A stretch of 64,000 nt of DNA, from NCBI RefSeq assembly GCF_905475465.1, contig NC_062257.1, positions 2,976,001-3,040,000 on the forward strand, in the 5' to 3' direction. Shown in pieces: positions 63,921-64,000 of the stretch (position 1 is its first letter; each line of letters begins with the position of its first letter). The DNA is from Pieris napi. Its lineage: Eukaryota > Arthropoda > Insecta > Lepidoptera > Pieridae. A program made the position numbers and the translations under genes. The notes under the pieces were generated by a model, which worked only from the letters and a program-made list of their open reading frames with translations, did not search any database and was not told the DNA's origin.

Positions 63921-64000
63921 CCTTGCCCCAGAACAGGATTTAAAGGCCTCGGGGCAACAATGGAGTAAAGGCCCCAATTTATTTTATAAAATAATTTATT

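Overview
This window looks like lepidopteran (butterfly or moth) nuclear DNA. It is AT-rich and has almost no long open frames. It is packed with repeat types common in Lepidoptera: short non-autonomous Helitrons ending in CTAG, several tRNA-headed SINE families, TA- and TTAA-flanked inverted-repeat elements, Jockey/CR1-like and RTE-like LINE tails, and a mariner relic. No bacterial operon, phage or CRISPR structure is present. The species cannot be named from sequence alone.

Layout. 1-1.4 kb: an inverted-repeat repeat and two SINEs. 1.5-4.2 kb: a complete-looking DNA transposon with perfect 35-bp terminal inverted repeats, a 5-bp target duplication and a two-exon transposase-like gene of the family I know as DUF7869. 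4.3-18 kb: a mosaic of Helitrons, SINEs and MITEs, including a three-level nest at 13.5-14.6 kb. 18.0 kb: an intact tRNA-Ser(GCT) gene. 19.7-20.5 kb: a pair of long-armed palindromic MITEs. 22-25 kb: Helitrons and LINE relics. 25.3-29.5 kb: a terminal-inverted-repeat element split by a LINE with an intact 925-codon ORF2. A UUUAAAU slippery heptamer sits directly before its ORF1 stop. 30.1-30.9 kb: a fold-back element with arms of about 180 bp. 32.9-34.2 kb: a satellite array of 113/113/114-bp monomers arranged as a 340-bp higher-order repeat. 34.5-46 kb: further LINE tails, SINEs and MITEs, including a Harbinger-like MITE nested in another inverted-repeat element. 46.3-46.8 kb: one intact and one truncated 5S rRNA gene. 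47.8-49.5 kb: two mariner-like elements head-to-tail, sharing one TA. 50-58.9 kb: more Helitrons, SINEs and a mariner relic. 59.2-63.0 kb: the only clear host protein genes, two tandem GlpQ-type glycerophosphodiester phosphodiesterases of bacterial character. 63.1-64 kb: SINEs and an inverted repeat.

How the parts relate. The two GDPD paralogues share catalytic residues but differ at the N-terminus. The first appears to start in an 11-codon exon upstream of a 1.3-kb intron and carries a membrane anchor; the second is intronless with a cleavable signal peptide. Both should act outside the cytosol on glycerophosphodiesters. Almost everything else is mobile DNA at different stages: potentially active (1.5-4.2 kb element, 26-29 kb LINE), non-autonomous (Helitrons, MITEs, SINEs) or decayed (RTE, mariner and Jockey remnants).
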